NCBI GenBank assembly: GCA_020137815.1
Contig: CM035356.1
Location: 6,940,880 to 7,004,879, forward strand
DNA length: 64,000 nucleotides
Source of the DNA: Hormiphora californensis
Taxonomy: Eukaryota; Ctenophora; Tentaculata; Cydippida; Pleurobrachiidae
Direction of reading: 5' to 3'
The notes under the pieces were generated by a model. The model had not been told where the DNA came from, did not search any database, and saw nothing but the letters and a program-made list of their open reading frames with translations. The position numbers and the translations under genes were made by a program. Position 1 is the first letter of the stretch; each line of letters opens with the position of its first letter. Shown one piece after another: positions 47,065-60,001 of the stretch.

Positions 47065-47435
47065 CAAATGTTGTTATGTGGTTGTTATGTGGTTGTCATC
47101 GTGGTTGTTATGTGGTTATTATGTGGTTATCATGTGGTTGTTATGTGGTTGTCATGTGGTTGTTATGTGGGGTTGTCATGTGGTTGTTATGTGGTTGTCA
47201 TGTGGTTATCATGTGGTTGTTATGTGGTTGTCATGTGGTTGTTATGTGGGGTTGTCATGTGGTTGTTATGTGGTTGTCATGTGGTTGTTATCGTGGTTGT
47301 TATCGTGGTTGTCATGTGGAGTTGTCATGTGGAGTTGTCATGTGGTTGTTATGTGGGGTTGTCATGTGGTGTGATGTGTTTGTCATGTGGTTGTTATGTG
47401 GTTGTCATCGTGGTTGTCATGTGGGGTTGTCACGA
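47065..47435. repeat. minisatellite of TTATGTGGTTGTCATGTGG units
   Basis: Roughly 10-bp units GTTGTTATGTG and GTTGTCATGTG, with occasional ATCGTG variants. All frames look like Val/Cys-rich protein, which is an artefact. Confidence 0.9.
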
Positions 47436-48065
47436 AGAACAATGCTGCGAAGTTCACGTGTTCTTCATCGGTAGAGGGAAAAGGAGGGAAAAGGAGGAAA
47501 AATACCGCTAAAAGAGGAAACATAATATATTTTACAGTTGTGTCAAAATGGAGCTCTCAATTGAGACGGTTGTCGGGAAAGTATAAAGTATACTGCAGAC
47601 TTTACAGACTCTGCATTCTGCATGGCCATGGCTCCAAAATTATAAAAGTAGAGGAAGCTTTTAATTACTCGCCGTAGAAGTAAAGCACATTTTTGTTTGT
47701 ATATAGTGTGCGTCTGATTGATTCAAACTGTGTACAGCTAACTCTTTCAACCCTCTACATGGCTGTCTGTTGCGTGTGAGGAAGCCGGTACTACAACTAT
47801 GTACATTTTGTTTCGACTGTTTCGTGATGAGGAAACAGCACGTCGTTTCAATAACTGATATTCTAATTGGAAATCTTATTAGGGAATATATAGCATGTAT
47901 AATAGGAATAACAGTGACAGAAATCGGTTTAAAAATAACCTCAAGAGAACTGCAGTAATGTCATTAGAAAACAACGACAACTTCACATCCATGCTGCTAG
48001 AATCTCTATACACACGCCCATGGGTTGCCCAACCAGTTTTAGGTTCACTCTCTCTCTCACGCTGT

Positions 48066-48128
48066 CTGGCGCCGCGACCCCATCTGATCGCACTGTCGCC
48101 AAATTGGGGTATGGCGCCGCCATACAGC
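48066..48128. repeat. short dispersed repeat, copy 2
   Basis: Matches 26008-26070: GCGACCCCATCTGATCGCAC and GGGGTATGGCGCCGCCATAC. Confidence 0.65.
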
Positions 48129-48609
48129 CCTCACGAGATCTTTGCACGTGCGTTCAAGTACATTTGGGTTTCTACTTTCAGCTCTAATTAACTTACTCTA
48201 CTCCAGCGTGTGACTCACACAGACACACACCACAACATAGTGTTAATATAGTTCATTTCATACTTCAGGGGACACATGTTCATGTTGTAACGCACATTTC
48301 CGGAAGTGCTATCGGTAGTAGTTCTGAGTCTTTGATGTGCTTGAGACACAATTTCAATGCGGTGGTATTTTCAGAAAACATTCTCTTCACCTTTCCTTTC
48401 TTTATTATAACATTTGCTGCCGTGTTTTGACTTGATATACTGTCATATTTTGTTGATTGACAGGTCATAAACTTTGTTTAAATGCTGAAAATTTGCTACT
48501 TTGCCTCATCGCTGTTATACTTTTGCCAAGTTGTAATATTTACCATTTTCAAACCGGATTTACTGACCACTCTTCCAGATATACACTCTCCTGATCATCT
48601 CCCTTCAAA

Positions 48610-51600
48610 ATGCCGCTATTTTCAAAGAAAAAGAAGCTAGAACAGGACAAGATGATAAAACCCCAGCCTCGCCAGAATAGGAGTGTCAGCCTGTTTCAGA
48701 AGTTGGAGCGGAGGAATAATATCGTTAAAGAGAGGGAGGGAGACAGCATCGAGCCTGTTATGGAGGTATGTAGTTAATTAATTAAGTGATTAATTAGTTC
48801 CTTACAGAAGTTCCTTACATTAGTCAAGTTCCTTAAATTAATTATACACGTTTTAGTTTCAATAGCTTCTTGCATTATTTAAAACACTCTTATACATCTT
48901 GAAATGTAGGACAGCTATTGAATCTATTTTCTCAATTTGCGTTTAAATAAATTCAGATAAAAAGAAGGGACATTGAGAGAAACATAACCAGAAAAGATTT
49001 ACACTCAGTAAGACATATATTGCAGCCTAGAATTGCGTCACAGATTTTGAAGCAGCAGCATATGTTACGTCATACATCTGTGGTATTGTGGTGTCAAAGA
49101 GAGCTCTCGAGTTTGAAGCCCTGGAAAGCGACAAGCCAATTATCGGTTAATTATCATGCTAATTATAGCACACCCTCACACAGTATTTCACAGTTGATTT
49201 GTTACAGTTGCTGTTCTCTGGTGATGAGTATGTGCTTGAGGAAGTGAATCCAGAGAGGAGATCTAAAAGTGAACCAGCTTATCTGACAGGAAAACTCCGC
49301 AAACAACTTTCCAACACGTTCCTTAAGGCGATTGGTAAAATGGATGCCATATCTCCTGATCCTGCACCACCTGTAGAGCCCAGTGGAAACCAGAAGCAAG
49401 AGGATGATGAAAAGAGGGATTGTGTTGAGAATGGAAGTGGTGTACTTATACACGACCAAGACAAGGATGATGGTTGTACTGATACAATCAAGGGACTACA
49501 GGAAAGTTTGGAAGAAAGTTTAGAAGAAAAAGACGAAGAAGAAGGAGAAGAAAAAGACGAAGAAGTAGAGGATGAAGAGGAAGATGAGGAAGAGGAAGAT
49601 GAAGAAGACACATTTATTGAACTTCCAGCAGTAACTAAACCCTTGGAAAGTATCATATCACTTAACAACACACCACAAATGAAGGAGGAAAACTCGAGGG
49701 GTCGATCTAACAGCCTCTTCAAGATCCTAGGACGGCGACAAAAACTGGTTGATGAGGCATGCAAGGCTGCAGAGGGAGAGGTGAGATTCTGATTTCAGTT
49801 CTTGCATCTCCCATGCCCCGTCATTTTTATATACTCAACAAGTCAGTACGGCCGTTAGAAAGCGAGCTAAAACAAAGCTCAACTCTGTTTTAGGAGTCCA
49901 CTACAGCTGCAGAGCCGTACTTCAACCCCACACCAGCAGCGAAGAAAGTACCTTCCAGAGATAGGAGCAACAGCCTGTTCAAAATTCTCAGCAGGCGACA
50001 GAAAATTTCAGAACAACCAGTTTTAGATGAAACAGCTGAGGTACATTTTGTAGCACCCGGTCCTAGATGAAACAGCTGAGGTACATTTTGTAGCATCATC
50101 ATGGGTTGCAGTTAACACAATTGACAACACTTAGTGCACCACACTTTTGTAGCATCATGGGTTATAATAGCTGTTATAGCTTCACCTTCTATTTGATATA
50201 CTCAAGCACTTTCTGTAGTATTAAGGGGTCCTATCACAGCCCATTTCGCAGTTTTTTGGATTTGGAAGCACATCGATTAGGACCCGTGGATTTGGAATCA
50301 GTTTGCCCGCTCGACGTGGCCAAGGAAGCAACGCAATAGTTAATAACGAAGTAGATTTATTAAAAGCATACATCGAAGTGGAAGCACGCATAGCTAATGA
50401 TAGCAAGCAGCACCCAAATACCATTACAAGGAGAGGGACGAGTGTGTGGTACTACCGGTGTGTCCCGTGAAAACCTTCGAAAAACCTCAAAAACGGAGAA
50501 ACAGCTTGTTGATGATGCTGGATCGCCGCCAAAAACGGAAAAATCCAGTGAAACGTGTCAAAAACCGAATGATGGTTAGGACCACTAACTGATCAGTAAT
50601 TAGAGTCGAGAAAACGAATTGATAACTAATTGATTACACCCACTACCAAAATCATCCACTTTCAAAATTATCTTATTTTCAGGTGTTTAATCCGCTGATA
50701 GAGTTCAAAGACATTCCCAGAGCAGAAATTGCGAAATACGAAGAAGTTTTCAATGAGTAAGTTTATCTTAAATCTTAAATGAACTTTATCAAACCAAAAT
50801 CCTTTGTGTTGACCAAATAAAAAACTCTCAATTGTTTTTTAAATACAGTTCTTGCTATAATTCTCCGTTCCAAAAAGGTAACCCTAAATAATGATTCCCA
50901 TTTCTCCTATATAGATTTGATGCAGACGGTAACGGTATGTTGACTATTGAAGAAATTAAAGGTGCTATGAGAAAGTTAGGCACGGTGATGACTCACATGC
51001 AGTTCAAAGACATTCTAACGGAGTTGGATGCTGATGGGAACAATGAACTCGACCTCCGAGAGGTATAATTGGTGTTCGCATTTATTATTTGTTATCCATA
51101 CAGGTTGTTTGCGTCGATGTATTTGTTACGAATGAATTCATTTAAATCGAAAAAGACTGTAGTATCTTTCCTTTTAAATGAATGCATTCTTAGATTCATT
51201 CTTAAATTCCTTCTTAGATCTCTATTCACCGCTCACATTATGTGTTTCTATTATCTGCTATCCATACAGATTGTTACAGTCAATGTACCTATAATCTCTT
51301 TCAGTTTATTGGGATCTACGCCAAGTTACGAACGGGGAAAGCCTCGGACAGTCTCAATAAGATGGTAGAGGAGATCGAGGTTGCAAAGATCGGAGTTGGC
51401 GGAGCTAAAAACTTCTTTGAGGACAAAGCTGCTAGAACTGTGTAAGTGCATGACATAATGCCGTGTATCGAAACACTAGGTGAATCTTGAATACTGCGGT
51501 GTATCGATACATCAGATAAAAATGAAATTCCTAATTTCACACCCTCTTCTTTTTTACTTTCACCACATCCTATTTTGTTTCGCTACACATTGTCTTTACA

Positions 51601-52036
51601 CTTTTACAGTAATGCTTCACATGACACACCCTCCCCTGGTATAAATCAGAGAGACAGCGTATGAGACGGAGGTGCGAGTTGAAAAGGAGATGTTGGCAAA
51701 ACGCCAAGCGGAGGAGGAAGCCAAGAGACAGGAAATGGCGAACAAAGCAGCAGCATTCGGACAGGTCATTATAATTCATGATTTGCTTGTCCATGTCATG
51801 CACCTACCCCATATTCCTCAGTCAAAACAATTGAAAATGAAATTTCCTCAGTTTTAATTTAGTCCACAAAATCAAATCAATTGGAAACTAACCGCTGAGC
51901 CTTCTCCATTTTTCCGCAGGTAAAGCTAACAAAAAAGAAGAGTGCCCCAGAACTGGAGAAGAAAGCTTCAAAGCTGAAAATCAAAAAGATGAAGTCTAAG
52001 AATGCTATTGCAGAAACAGTTGAAGAAGATTCATGA
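48610..52036 (+). CDS. swiprosin/EFHD-like EF-hand protein with long N-terminal extension
   Basis: Calcium-binding actin-regulatory protein. Exons: 48610-48765, 49208-49780, 49894-50040, a less certain exon of about 50404-50574, then 50683-50756, 50915-51062, 51305-51441, 51650-51764 and 51920-52036. The last five give the swiprosin core: VFNPLIEFKDIPRAEIAKYE, EF-hand 1 (DADGNGMLTIEE), EF-hand 2 (DADGNNELDLRE), IGVGGAKNFFEDKA and the coiled-coil KEMLAKRQAEEEAKRQEMA, in the same order as EFHD1/2. The extension of about 350 residues is unlike the short, disordered start of vertebrate swiprosins. It is acidic in the middle (a long Glu/Asp run, 49525-49615) and carries the motif RSNSLFKILxRRQK repeatedly. 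Exon 4's start is unclear: the frame that carries RRNSLLMMLDRRQK is closed upstream at 50401-50403, while an open frame from 50252 is in another phase. The gene converges with the TPR gene, with 140 bp between stops. Confidence 0.85.
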
Positions 52037-52176
52037 ACAATGACAATATGCATACATGTATCAATACACATTGAATTAGTGCATTGATTTTGATAAATAT
52101 AGATGAGCTTTTTTGTATTTTTTGTAAAATTCTAAGAAATCTAAAGTGTTTACATTTACAAAAAGTTTTAAAATTG

Positions 52177-55100
52177 TCATTTTCTTGTTTTAGAGCTCTT
52201 TTGGCCGCTCTTGCCCTGGTCCTCCACAAGGCTAGGGTTCAATAATACCAGTTGCTCGTGCCAGAACTTTCCTCTTCCGTTATTCTGAAGAAATGTTATT
52301 AATGAATTACTTATTAATTAATTATAGTGCTAATTAATTATATTGTTAACGAAGTTAACATTATGTCATGCATAAGGTAAATGTTTTTCTGGGCATATTG
52401 CGAAGAAATTGATTGGAAAGATGCACATGCACGTGATCCATTATTAAGATTTCCTTCATTAGTGAATCACGAGTGTTGAATCACGAGTGTTGAATTGTAC
52501 TTAATACTTACATGATCATGTTGTGTGAAATGATCGACTAAAAGTTGAACGGTGTCTTCCATTTCCCCCAATACAGATGAATCTTCTGGGGTTATCTGAC
52601 TCCGAATCTTTAGCGATTCCTCTATCTTACTGTCAGCCTGGAACAGTTACCATGGTTACGGGAGGTGATGTCTGGTTGTTTGAAAAGTTTGAATAAATAA
52701 AACATGGCGCCCGCTGTGTCTTTGTGTCCGCTGTGTTACACTCTACAAATACTACAGACATTTTGGCACTTTCTATACCTTTTCGAACTCTCCAATCTTT
52801 ATGTAAAACATTCCAATTTCTCTGTTTGCTGTCTCCCTTTCCACCAGGTTTGGTGACTCGTTGACAGCAGCAAACATTGCCTCCGCCTCACTTCTCCGGT
52901 TCAACGAACAGTAGATCTTCACAAGATCCAGTGAAATAGCAGTGGACACGGATGCAGATATTTTGAGGGCATGCTTCAGGAGCTTAGCTACTTTTATCAT
53001 CCCACTTTTTAACTCATCATCGCCATCAAACACAAATTGTTTTGGGTGTTTGCCGGATGTTTTTGAAGAGGGCTGCTTCAGACTCTTCTTCCTGGATTCC
53101 TGCGTGGGAAAAGGGGAAGGGCGTGGCTAGATTATTAGAGCTTCACATAATTACAGTACGGGGTCCCAGATTTTAGGTACTATAGCTGGGTTGTTAAGAA
53201 ATATATTTCCATCAGTGAGATTTCATGCGGTGTACGATATTTATATACTTATATATATATAAATAAATGAATATTCATGCGCCATCATCATTCTCATGCG
53301 TGTTTTACCATGTTAGTTAGCATTCATTACATCACACAGTACTACAACCTTAGTGAAAGAGTCAATTGCAAGCATTTTTGAGATTCCTTATATAGTTCAT
53401 GCGAGAATTCATGCGGTTCACCAGACCCTACAGATCTCATAAGAATATAGTGAGAGCTCCTTCATAAAAACAGCTCGAATGATGGGAGGTAATTTATCTT
53501 ACCGCCGCAGTCACAGCGCTCAGCAATGAGCCAAAAGCTGATTTCTTGGGCATTAGTTTAGACACAGCTCCCCCGAGAGAAAATGCAGATGGCATGCTGA
53601 TCGTGTTTGTAGTAGGTTGTTCTGGTTCATCGTCCTGTGTGTGATACTGCTTGTAGCTAGTATGACGCGTTGCTAGGGAGTGAAGTGGTTGCTAGGGATG
53701 GTTACCATGGTAACTAACCTGATCATCCTCCACGTCAACTACTGTTGTTCCTCCCCCGACAGATGTCACTGTGGTCATTTTCGAGGGTGCTCTAAACCTT
53801 TCCTGGTACCGAGTCTTCTCGTAGCTGTGAGGTAAAAACAAAGTTATTGTATCCATGGTATCCGCACATATATAATGGAATTTCAGAGTTATCTTTTTAT
53901 TTCACTAAGCTTAGTAAAATAACAGAGATTGGAGTGGCCAAGGGTAACTTGGATAACTCTGAAATTATTCACAATATACAATTCGAAAATATTCAAAAGT
54001 TACCTGAGGATTGCCAGAGCATAAGAGTGGTAAATCACGGGTGATTCCCGGAGGTCGATTGCCTCCCTGAGTAAATTTAACCCCTCACGAGGTCCATCAA
54101 GTCTCCCCATTAGCCTCAATTCATCACCAAGTTGGTAAAGTGTATAAGCGTTCCCTTCTGAAAAACAACAAAAATCACCACCCTGAACGCAATTGCAGCT
54201 ACACGTTGAAACAAAATAGTTTTAACAGTCCGTCATACACATTTTTATTTGGAATTTTCATTTGGAATTTTCATTTGAAAACCATCCACGCGCATGCACG
54301 TGCAAGCTTCAAACACAAGTTAGAACCATGGGACCTTCACTAAAGTGATCCTTGGATCAAAACAAATAAGTTGGTGAAGGTCCCGTACTTCTAACTTGTG
54401 TTTGAAGCTTGCACGTGCATGCGCGTGGATGGTTTTCAAATGAAAATTCCAAGTGAAAATTCCAAATGAAAATGTGTATGACGCCGCGTTATAAAAATGT
54501 TACATTTCCACTGCGAAATAACTTTGCGCCAATGCACTACCGTGACACATTCGATACGATTCGAAATTTTCGATCTACACATTTTCTATCTTCAGTAACA
54601 AAGCACGGTGTTCAAGCTGTTGTTCTTACCACTATGCTGTAGTGCGAGTTCAATCATCTCTAGGCTCTCTGGAAGATAAGCCGTGTTCATCTTCCTAGAC
54701 CTCTCATTCAGGCCCTTGCCAGAATTATCACTGCATGGACGTTATTCACAGCTGAAATGAATTTGTAATATCATTGTCCCCCATACCACGTTTTGGTTTA
54801 AACCCATCAAAATTTCTCAGGATTAAAAAACAAATGAAACCCAGTTTATAACAATATTGTTTCCCACCTATACATAGTTCACATGATATTGCAATTGTAG
54901 GTTACAATTGGGAAAGGGCTACTACAGAGAGGAGAGAGAGAGAGAGGAGAGAAAAAGAGGGATATTGGAAAAAAGGGAGACGAGATAGATACGAGAAGCT
55001 GAGAAGTCGACCTTATTAGATATAGACCACGTACAACTAATCGGATACTTTTCTCTCTCTCTCCTCTCTCTCTCCTCTCTCTCTCGCTCTCCTCCCTCCT

Positions 55101-55318
55101 CTCTACTCCGCTTTCAAGAGATGGAGAGAAGAGCTAAACAACCCTTTTCTCTTTCGGATTGTCTTCATTATAATGCAAGTATGTTAATTAATATTATATA
55201 TATGAAACCTTGAACGTCCCTTTTATTACATTTTACATTCCATAGTACTTTTAGTTACCCTTACCACGTTACCCCATACCTAACTTCATACACTTTTTTT
55301 TTTTATCTCTGTCTCTCT

Positions 55319-55403
<85 letters not shown>

Positions 55404-58173
55404 GTGTTACCATTACCTTTGTTATCCCTCGGTAAAGGTGACTCCCTCTCATCGCTTTCCCTCGCAAGATTTAACACGTTGTACTCAGATATGTATTTCT
55501 TAACAGAATTAATTGCCTCATTCAAAGTCTCCAAATTGTTAGCCCTCCCTTGATGTTGACTCATCTTTAACAGTACTTCACCTGGGTTTAGAATAACAGT
55601 GATAGTGAATTGGGTTGCTGTGGTTCCTCATGAAACCCTGTGTTTTGTACTTCGTCCCTTCACAATTACATAGAATAACAGTGATTTGGGGGCTGTTAAC
55701 CTCTCAATATTATAGGTTCAATAGTAAATGTCTCCAGGAAGGAATTCTGTCGACAGGGGGCTTATCAGTTATCGGTCTCAAACTTTCAAAAACTTTCTAC
55801 AGTTAGGCTCCCGCCTCATGCTTAGGCTCCCCGTTAGCATACCCATCACTTACTCTTCCCAAGATAACTGTCAAAGTTGAAAGGATCAGTTTTTAGGGCG
55901 CACTGGTAATAATGTAGGGCTGCACAACTCAGACCCAGTTTATTGTATGCCAGTGCAATCGTGTTCTGAGCCACAGACAGTGGAGTAGATCCAGGCAGGT
56001 GCTTTGGCCGGTTTTGTATCTAGTGAGGAAGTTGGATATTAGTTAACCCTTTGGTGATCCAGTACTTTGAATCCATTTAGCGTCATTTAGGGGCAATAGA
56101 TCATTCATTAGGGTAGCGACTGGCTATTTGAAACAGTTTTTCACTTTTTTCCCTTGCCTGCCCACAAATCAAGTCGAACCCAAATTTTTTTGACCTTGTG
56201 TTACCGAGACAGTCCCTGGGTAGTTTTTGGGGTGGTTGGAGATGTCTCATTTTGGCTTCCGGGGCCAGGGTCACGTGATATCTATCCAAATTTGGTGTTT
56301 CAGTTAGCCCGCCTCGGTCTGCTAATTTGAAACACCCGTATCTCCCTCAATTTCTCCACGAAACCGAAATTTTTGACATGGAATAGTTAGAAAAGGGTTG
56401 TGCATGCAGCCATTCCATGTCTGAAATCTGAGTTTGGTTGCATGTGCTTGGTGCAGTTAATGTTTCCAAAAAGTGTTTCAAATAGCCAGGAAAACGGTTT
56501 TTGCCCAAAATTCGGCCAATTTTTGGCGGAAATGGCTTAAATCATAATTCATATCCTCCCTATGCTCAAAATGAACATCAAAAATTTCCGACAGCGGATT
56601 TGGAGAAAAGTGTTTCAAATAGCCCTCCTCAGTGTTTCAAATTACCAGAATCGCTTGCCCTGCAGATCATAACATATCGGAAACCACTGAACCCGACTAA
56701 TTTCGATATGCTGAATCACGTAAGCAACTTTTCCAATCCGTCTGAGGCCGATTAAGTGCCCTAATTGAGTATAATTGGGTCAAATTGACCTTAATTGCTC
56801 AATTAAGGTACTTTCCCGACCTCTGAGGGATTGGAAAGGCTGCTTACGTGATTCAGCGTATCAAAATTAGTCGGATAAGTGCCCTCACATAAGTATAAAT
56901 CATTTCCCGGTGAAAAGTTGTAAATGGGGTCATTACGACCCAATTATGCTTAATTAGAACACTTTTCCGATCTGAGACGGAGCCCAGAGGTTTAAAAAAG
57001 CTATTTATAATTATCATTTCCCGGTGAAAAGTTGTAAATGGGGTCATTAAGACCCAATTATGCTTAATTAGAACACTTTTCCGATCTGAGACGGAGCCCA
57101 GAGGTTTAAAAAAGCTATTTATAATTATATTTAATTTTCTCAATTTTCATTTTTTGAAATAAAAAGGAAATCTTTGAATTTTTTATTTAAACACAAGGAT
57201 TGTTTCTATTCCAGAATTTAAAATAACGGCATGTCTACCAACTGTTTGCTAGGCATCTCCCAAGACAAGCTACTACATACGCGGCACTGCGTTTCAAATA
57301 GACAGACCGTGCGTTTCAAATAGTCAGACACTGTTTCACATTGGCAGGCGTTTCAAATAGCCAGTGGCTACCCTACTTAAGTAGTTACTATTTACTTACC
57401 TCTTTTAAACGGCGTATAAGCGGATAGCATTTGATAACTTCGTTAGTTTTTAGATAATTCATGGCTTTATTCACGTATGCCACTGTATCATCTGGATTTA
57501 GCTTCAAAGCAAGATCAAAATACCGGTCCGCTTTGCATCTCTTTTCAAGAGAGGCGTAGAAATAACCCATTAAGTTGTAGTAGGCTGCCCTACATCTGCA
57601 TGGGATTATTGAACATTCCATCGACAGAATATCCAGATGATCCTGAAATTAATTGAACCATAGAGGTTGTTTGCATCGATATACTATTACAATTAGTGAA
57701 ATTAATTGAACCATAGAGGTTGTTTGTATGGATATTCTAATACAATTAGTGAAATTAATTAAACCATACAGGTTGTTTGCATCGATATACTAATACAATT
57801 AGTGTACAATCAATATTGATTAGCTAGTTAACTACTCCCCATCATATTAATTGTCTAATTATCTACTCACCCGTATATTTTGTTTGTTATAGCTGAAGTT
57901 CTGCGTAAAATGACACAGAAACTGATTCAGATAGCTACTGATCTTGAATTGCGCGTCTGCAGTATCCAGCGTGTCCGCGCTTTTCACTGTTTTGGCTGTT
58001 TTCCTGAACTCAATATCAATTTTTGAAACTCTGGACAGTTCCCGTCCAAAGTCCAAATGGGATTTCGAGCGGCTGAACCCCGAGAAGGCATCTGTTGAGG
58101 ATTCCGTTTTGAGGGAGTGGGCTGTTGTCAGCAAGGGTCGTGACGACCGGAGTGATAGGGCTTCTGTAGTCAT
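52177..58173 (-). CDS. TPR-repeat protein
   Basis: Minus-strand exons 58173-57871, 57642-57400, 56019-55854, 55581-55417, 54730-54630, 54157-54004, 53824-53719, 53634-53503, 53099-52779, 52637-52512 and 52284-52177, about 640 residues. TPR-like helices: AAYYNLMGYFYASLEKRCKA then YFDLALKLNPDD; NTIALAYNKLGLSCAALHYY then QCALKTDP; AYTLYQLGDELRLMGRLDGP; KIYCSLNRRSEAEAMFAAVN; and IGMFYIKIGEFEKADSK. The second half of each pair fits A-x-x-x-Y and A-(L/I)-x-L-x-P. An unstructured Ser-rich segment (about residues 370-430) separates two TPR groups. I cannot assign an orthologue; this layout suits a cytosolic scaffold. The junction from 55417 to 54730 is out of phase by one, so a small exon or different splice site is missing there. 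Confidence 0.75.
54233..54484. mobile_element. inverted-repeat MITE in a TPR-gene intron
   Basis: Arms of about 115 bp: GTCATACACATTTTTATTTG at the left and its complement ending GTGTATGAC at the right, with CACGCGCATGCACGTGCAAG in both. Core is about 50 bp. Confidence 0.8.
55312..55400. repeat. (CT)n microsatellite in TPR intron
   Basis: CT run of about 80 bases directly downstream (minus strand) of the exon at 55581-55417. Confidence 0.9.
56111..57373. mobile_element. 1.26 kb TIR element in TPR intron 2
   Basis: Starts GGGTAGCGACTGGCTATTTG and ends CAAATAGCCAGTGGCTACCC. The motif TTTCAAATAGCC recurs at least six times inside. It contains an inverted pair (56700-56880: AATCACGTAAGC / GCTTACGTGATT) and a tandem duplication of about 120 bp (56894-57014 and 57015-57134). 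No transposase is seen. Confidence 0.75.
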
Positions 58174-58199
58174 GGTAATTATCTCATACTAAAGATCGG

Positions 58200-58213
58200 G
58201 TAACCATGGTAAC
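58200..58213. promoter_or_regulatory. X-box-like palindrome GTAACCATGGTAAC upstream of the TPR gene
   Basis: A 14-bp near-palindrome of the RFX-site form (GTNRCC...RGYAAC), 27 bp upstream of the ATG of the TPR gene. RFX factors control ciliary genes in animals. Whether it works here is unknown. Confidence 0.35.
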
Positions 58214-58762
58214 TCAGCTGTTTTGAATTAATTGCAATACCTCAAGATCAAACAACAAATGGAAAGCTTCGAAAAGAGCTGTATGTTCGAGCTTTGAGAA
58301 TATACACGGCCTCCATTATAGTCAAGCAAGAACTTTTATAAGAGAGAGATCAAACCATGCGAGCACACACATCTGTGGGCGCATCTGTGGGATTTATATG
58401 TACATTTTAAATTAACAAGGATATAAATTAGAGATTTTAACAGTAGTCATCTTAGTTAGTATCCTGAATTTTAGTGTGCATAAAATGCAGTACGATAGAG
58501 GCCCGAAAGGAAATGACAAGTCAAGTGTGACATGACTCATGCTGCGGAGTAGTTGTGAAAGAAGGCGAAGAACAAATGGAGAGAGAGAGAGAGAGAGAGA
58601 GTGAGAGAGAGAGAGAGAGAGTGAGAGAGGGAGAGAGAGAGAGGAATTGGAGCTTTCTCTATCCCTCTCACTCTCCAAGCAAGCTGTCTCGTTATATTCG
58701 CACAGGCGACGTAAAAAAGAGGAGTACACATGCACAGCGGAGTGAAAAATAGTAAAGAAGAC

Positions 58763-58798
<36 letters not shown>

Positions 58799-58820
58799 AA
58801 TAGAATGATAGACACAGAGA

Positions 58821-58875
<55 letters not shown>

Positions 58876-59267
58876 AGAAAGCGAGAGACCCTGATCAGTC
58901 ATCACTGATGACTCATCACATTTCTTCAAATGGAACTACCGAGGCATAGAACTATTAAGAAGCGATGAACAGATCAGAAACACATAATGAGCGGCACAAC
59001 AACAATGTTCTCGTACTGGATAAATCGTCCACAGCTAGGAGATCCTGTAAACAGAGCATGCCTAATGATATATAGGCCAGGGAAAAGAAATGTGAAACCC
59101 ATATCTCCATAGCAACTGGACAATATAAATTCTATAATTTCTCAAATGTGAGTGTGCTTGTGAAGTCCTCTGCAACAACTCATCAAGCGGAAAGTGCGAA
59201 ATAACAGCTAGCCGGCAGCATGCTAAACAGTTCTGTATGCAGTAAAAGATAAAGGGTATTATGTATG

Positions 59268-59331
<64 letters not shown>

Positions 59332-59454
59332 AAAACAAGAATAAGAATCAAACATTTTGGAGTAATAAAATTATACCCATACCTTAGCATCCAGATAATT
59401 AACTGAATGAATAGGACGGCATCCTCATGGGTAGGGCGGTTTTGGTGTTTAGGG

Positions 59455-59600
59455 ACTAGGGTAGTAAGGTTTGGTAGGGCGGGTAGGTAGCGTAGGTAGG
59501 GTGGGATGGGCGGGTGGGATGGGATTGGTGGGGTGGGTAGGGTGGGTAGGGCGGGTAGAGCGGGGTGGGTGGGGTGGGTGGGATTGGTGGGGTGGGTGGG
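59455..59600. repeat. G-rich GGGTAGGGCGGG tract
   Basis: Same type of unit as the BTB-BACK intron repeat, shorter and less regular. Confidence 0.8.
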
Positions 59601-59835
59601 GTGTAACTTTATTTCGAAATCCATGCCTCTGATTGGCTCGCACACCGAAAAATGTTTAAAAAAGAAGGGCCCAAACTTCCCAATAAAACTAAATCTGGTT
59701 GCCTTGGATTTTAACCGGGAAGACACTGAAAATAATATTATTCAGAACCACGTCTGTCAAATGATACGCGTACGCGTCTAAGTGAAAGAATGTTGAAAGG
59801 CGCCACCAAAAATCACGTGACTATATTGTGCAACA

Positions 59836-60001
<166 letters not shown>

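Larger units (their letters stand above)
46710..48609. other. intergenic region
   Basis: BTB 3' region, a TGTGGTTGT minisatellite (47065-47435), a short dispersed repeat (48066-48128) and AT-rich sequence before the swiprosin-like gene. No exon supported. Confidence 0.5.

Noticed and set aside
47039-47511. Val/Cys/Trp-rich frames of up to 147 residues
   Set aside because: All three frames of the TGTGGTTGT repeat are open; low-complexity artefact.
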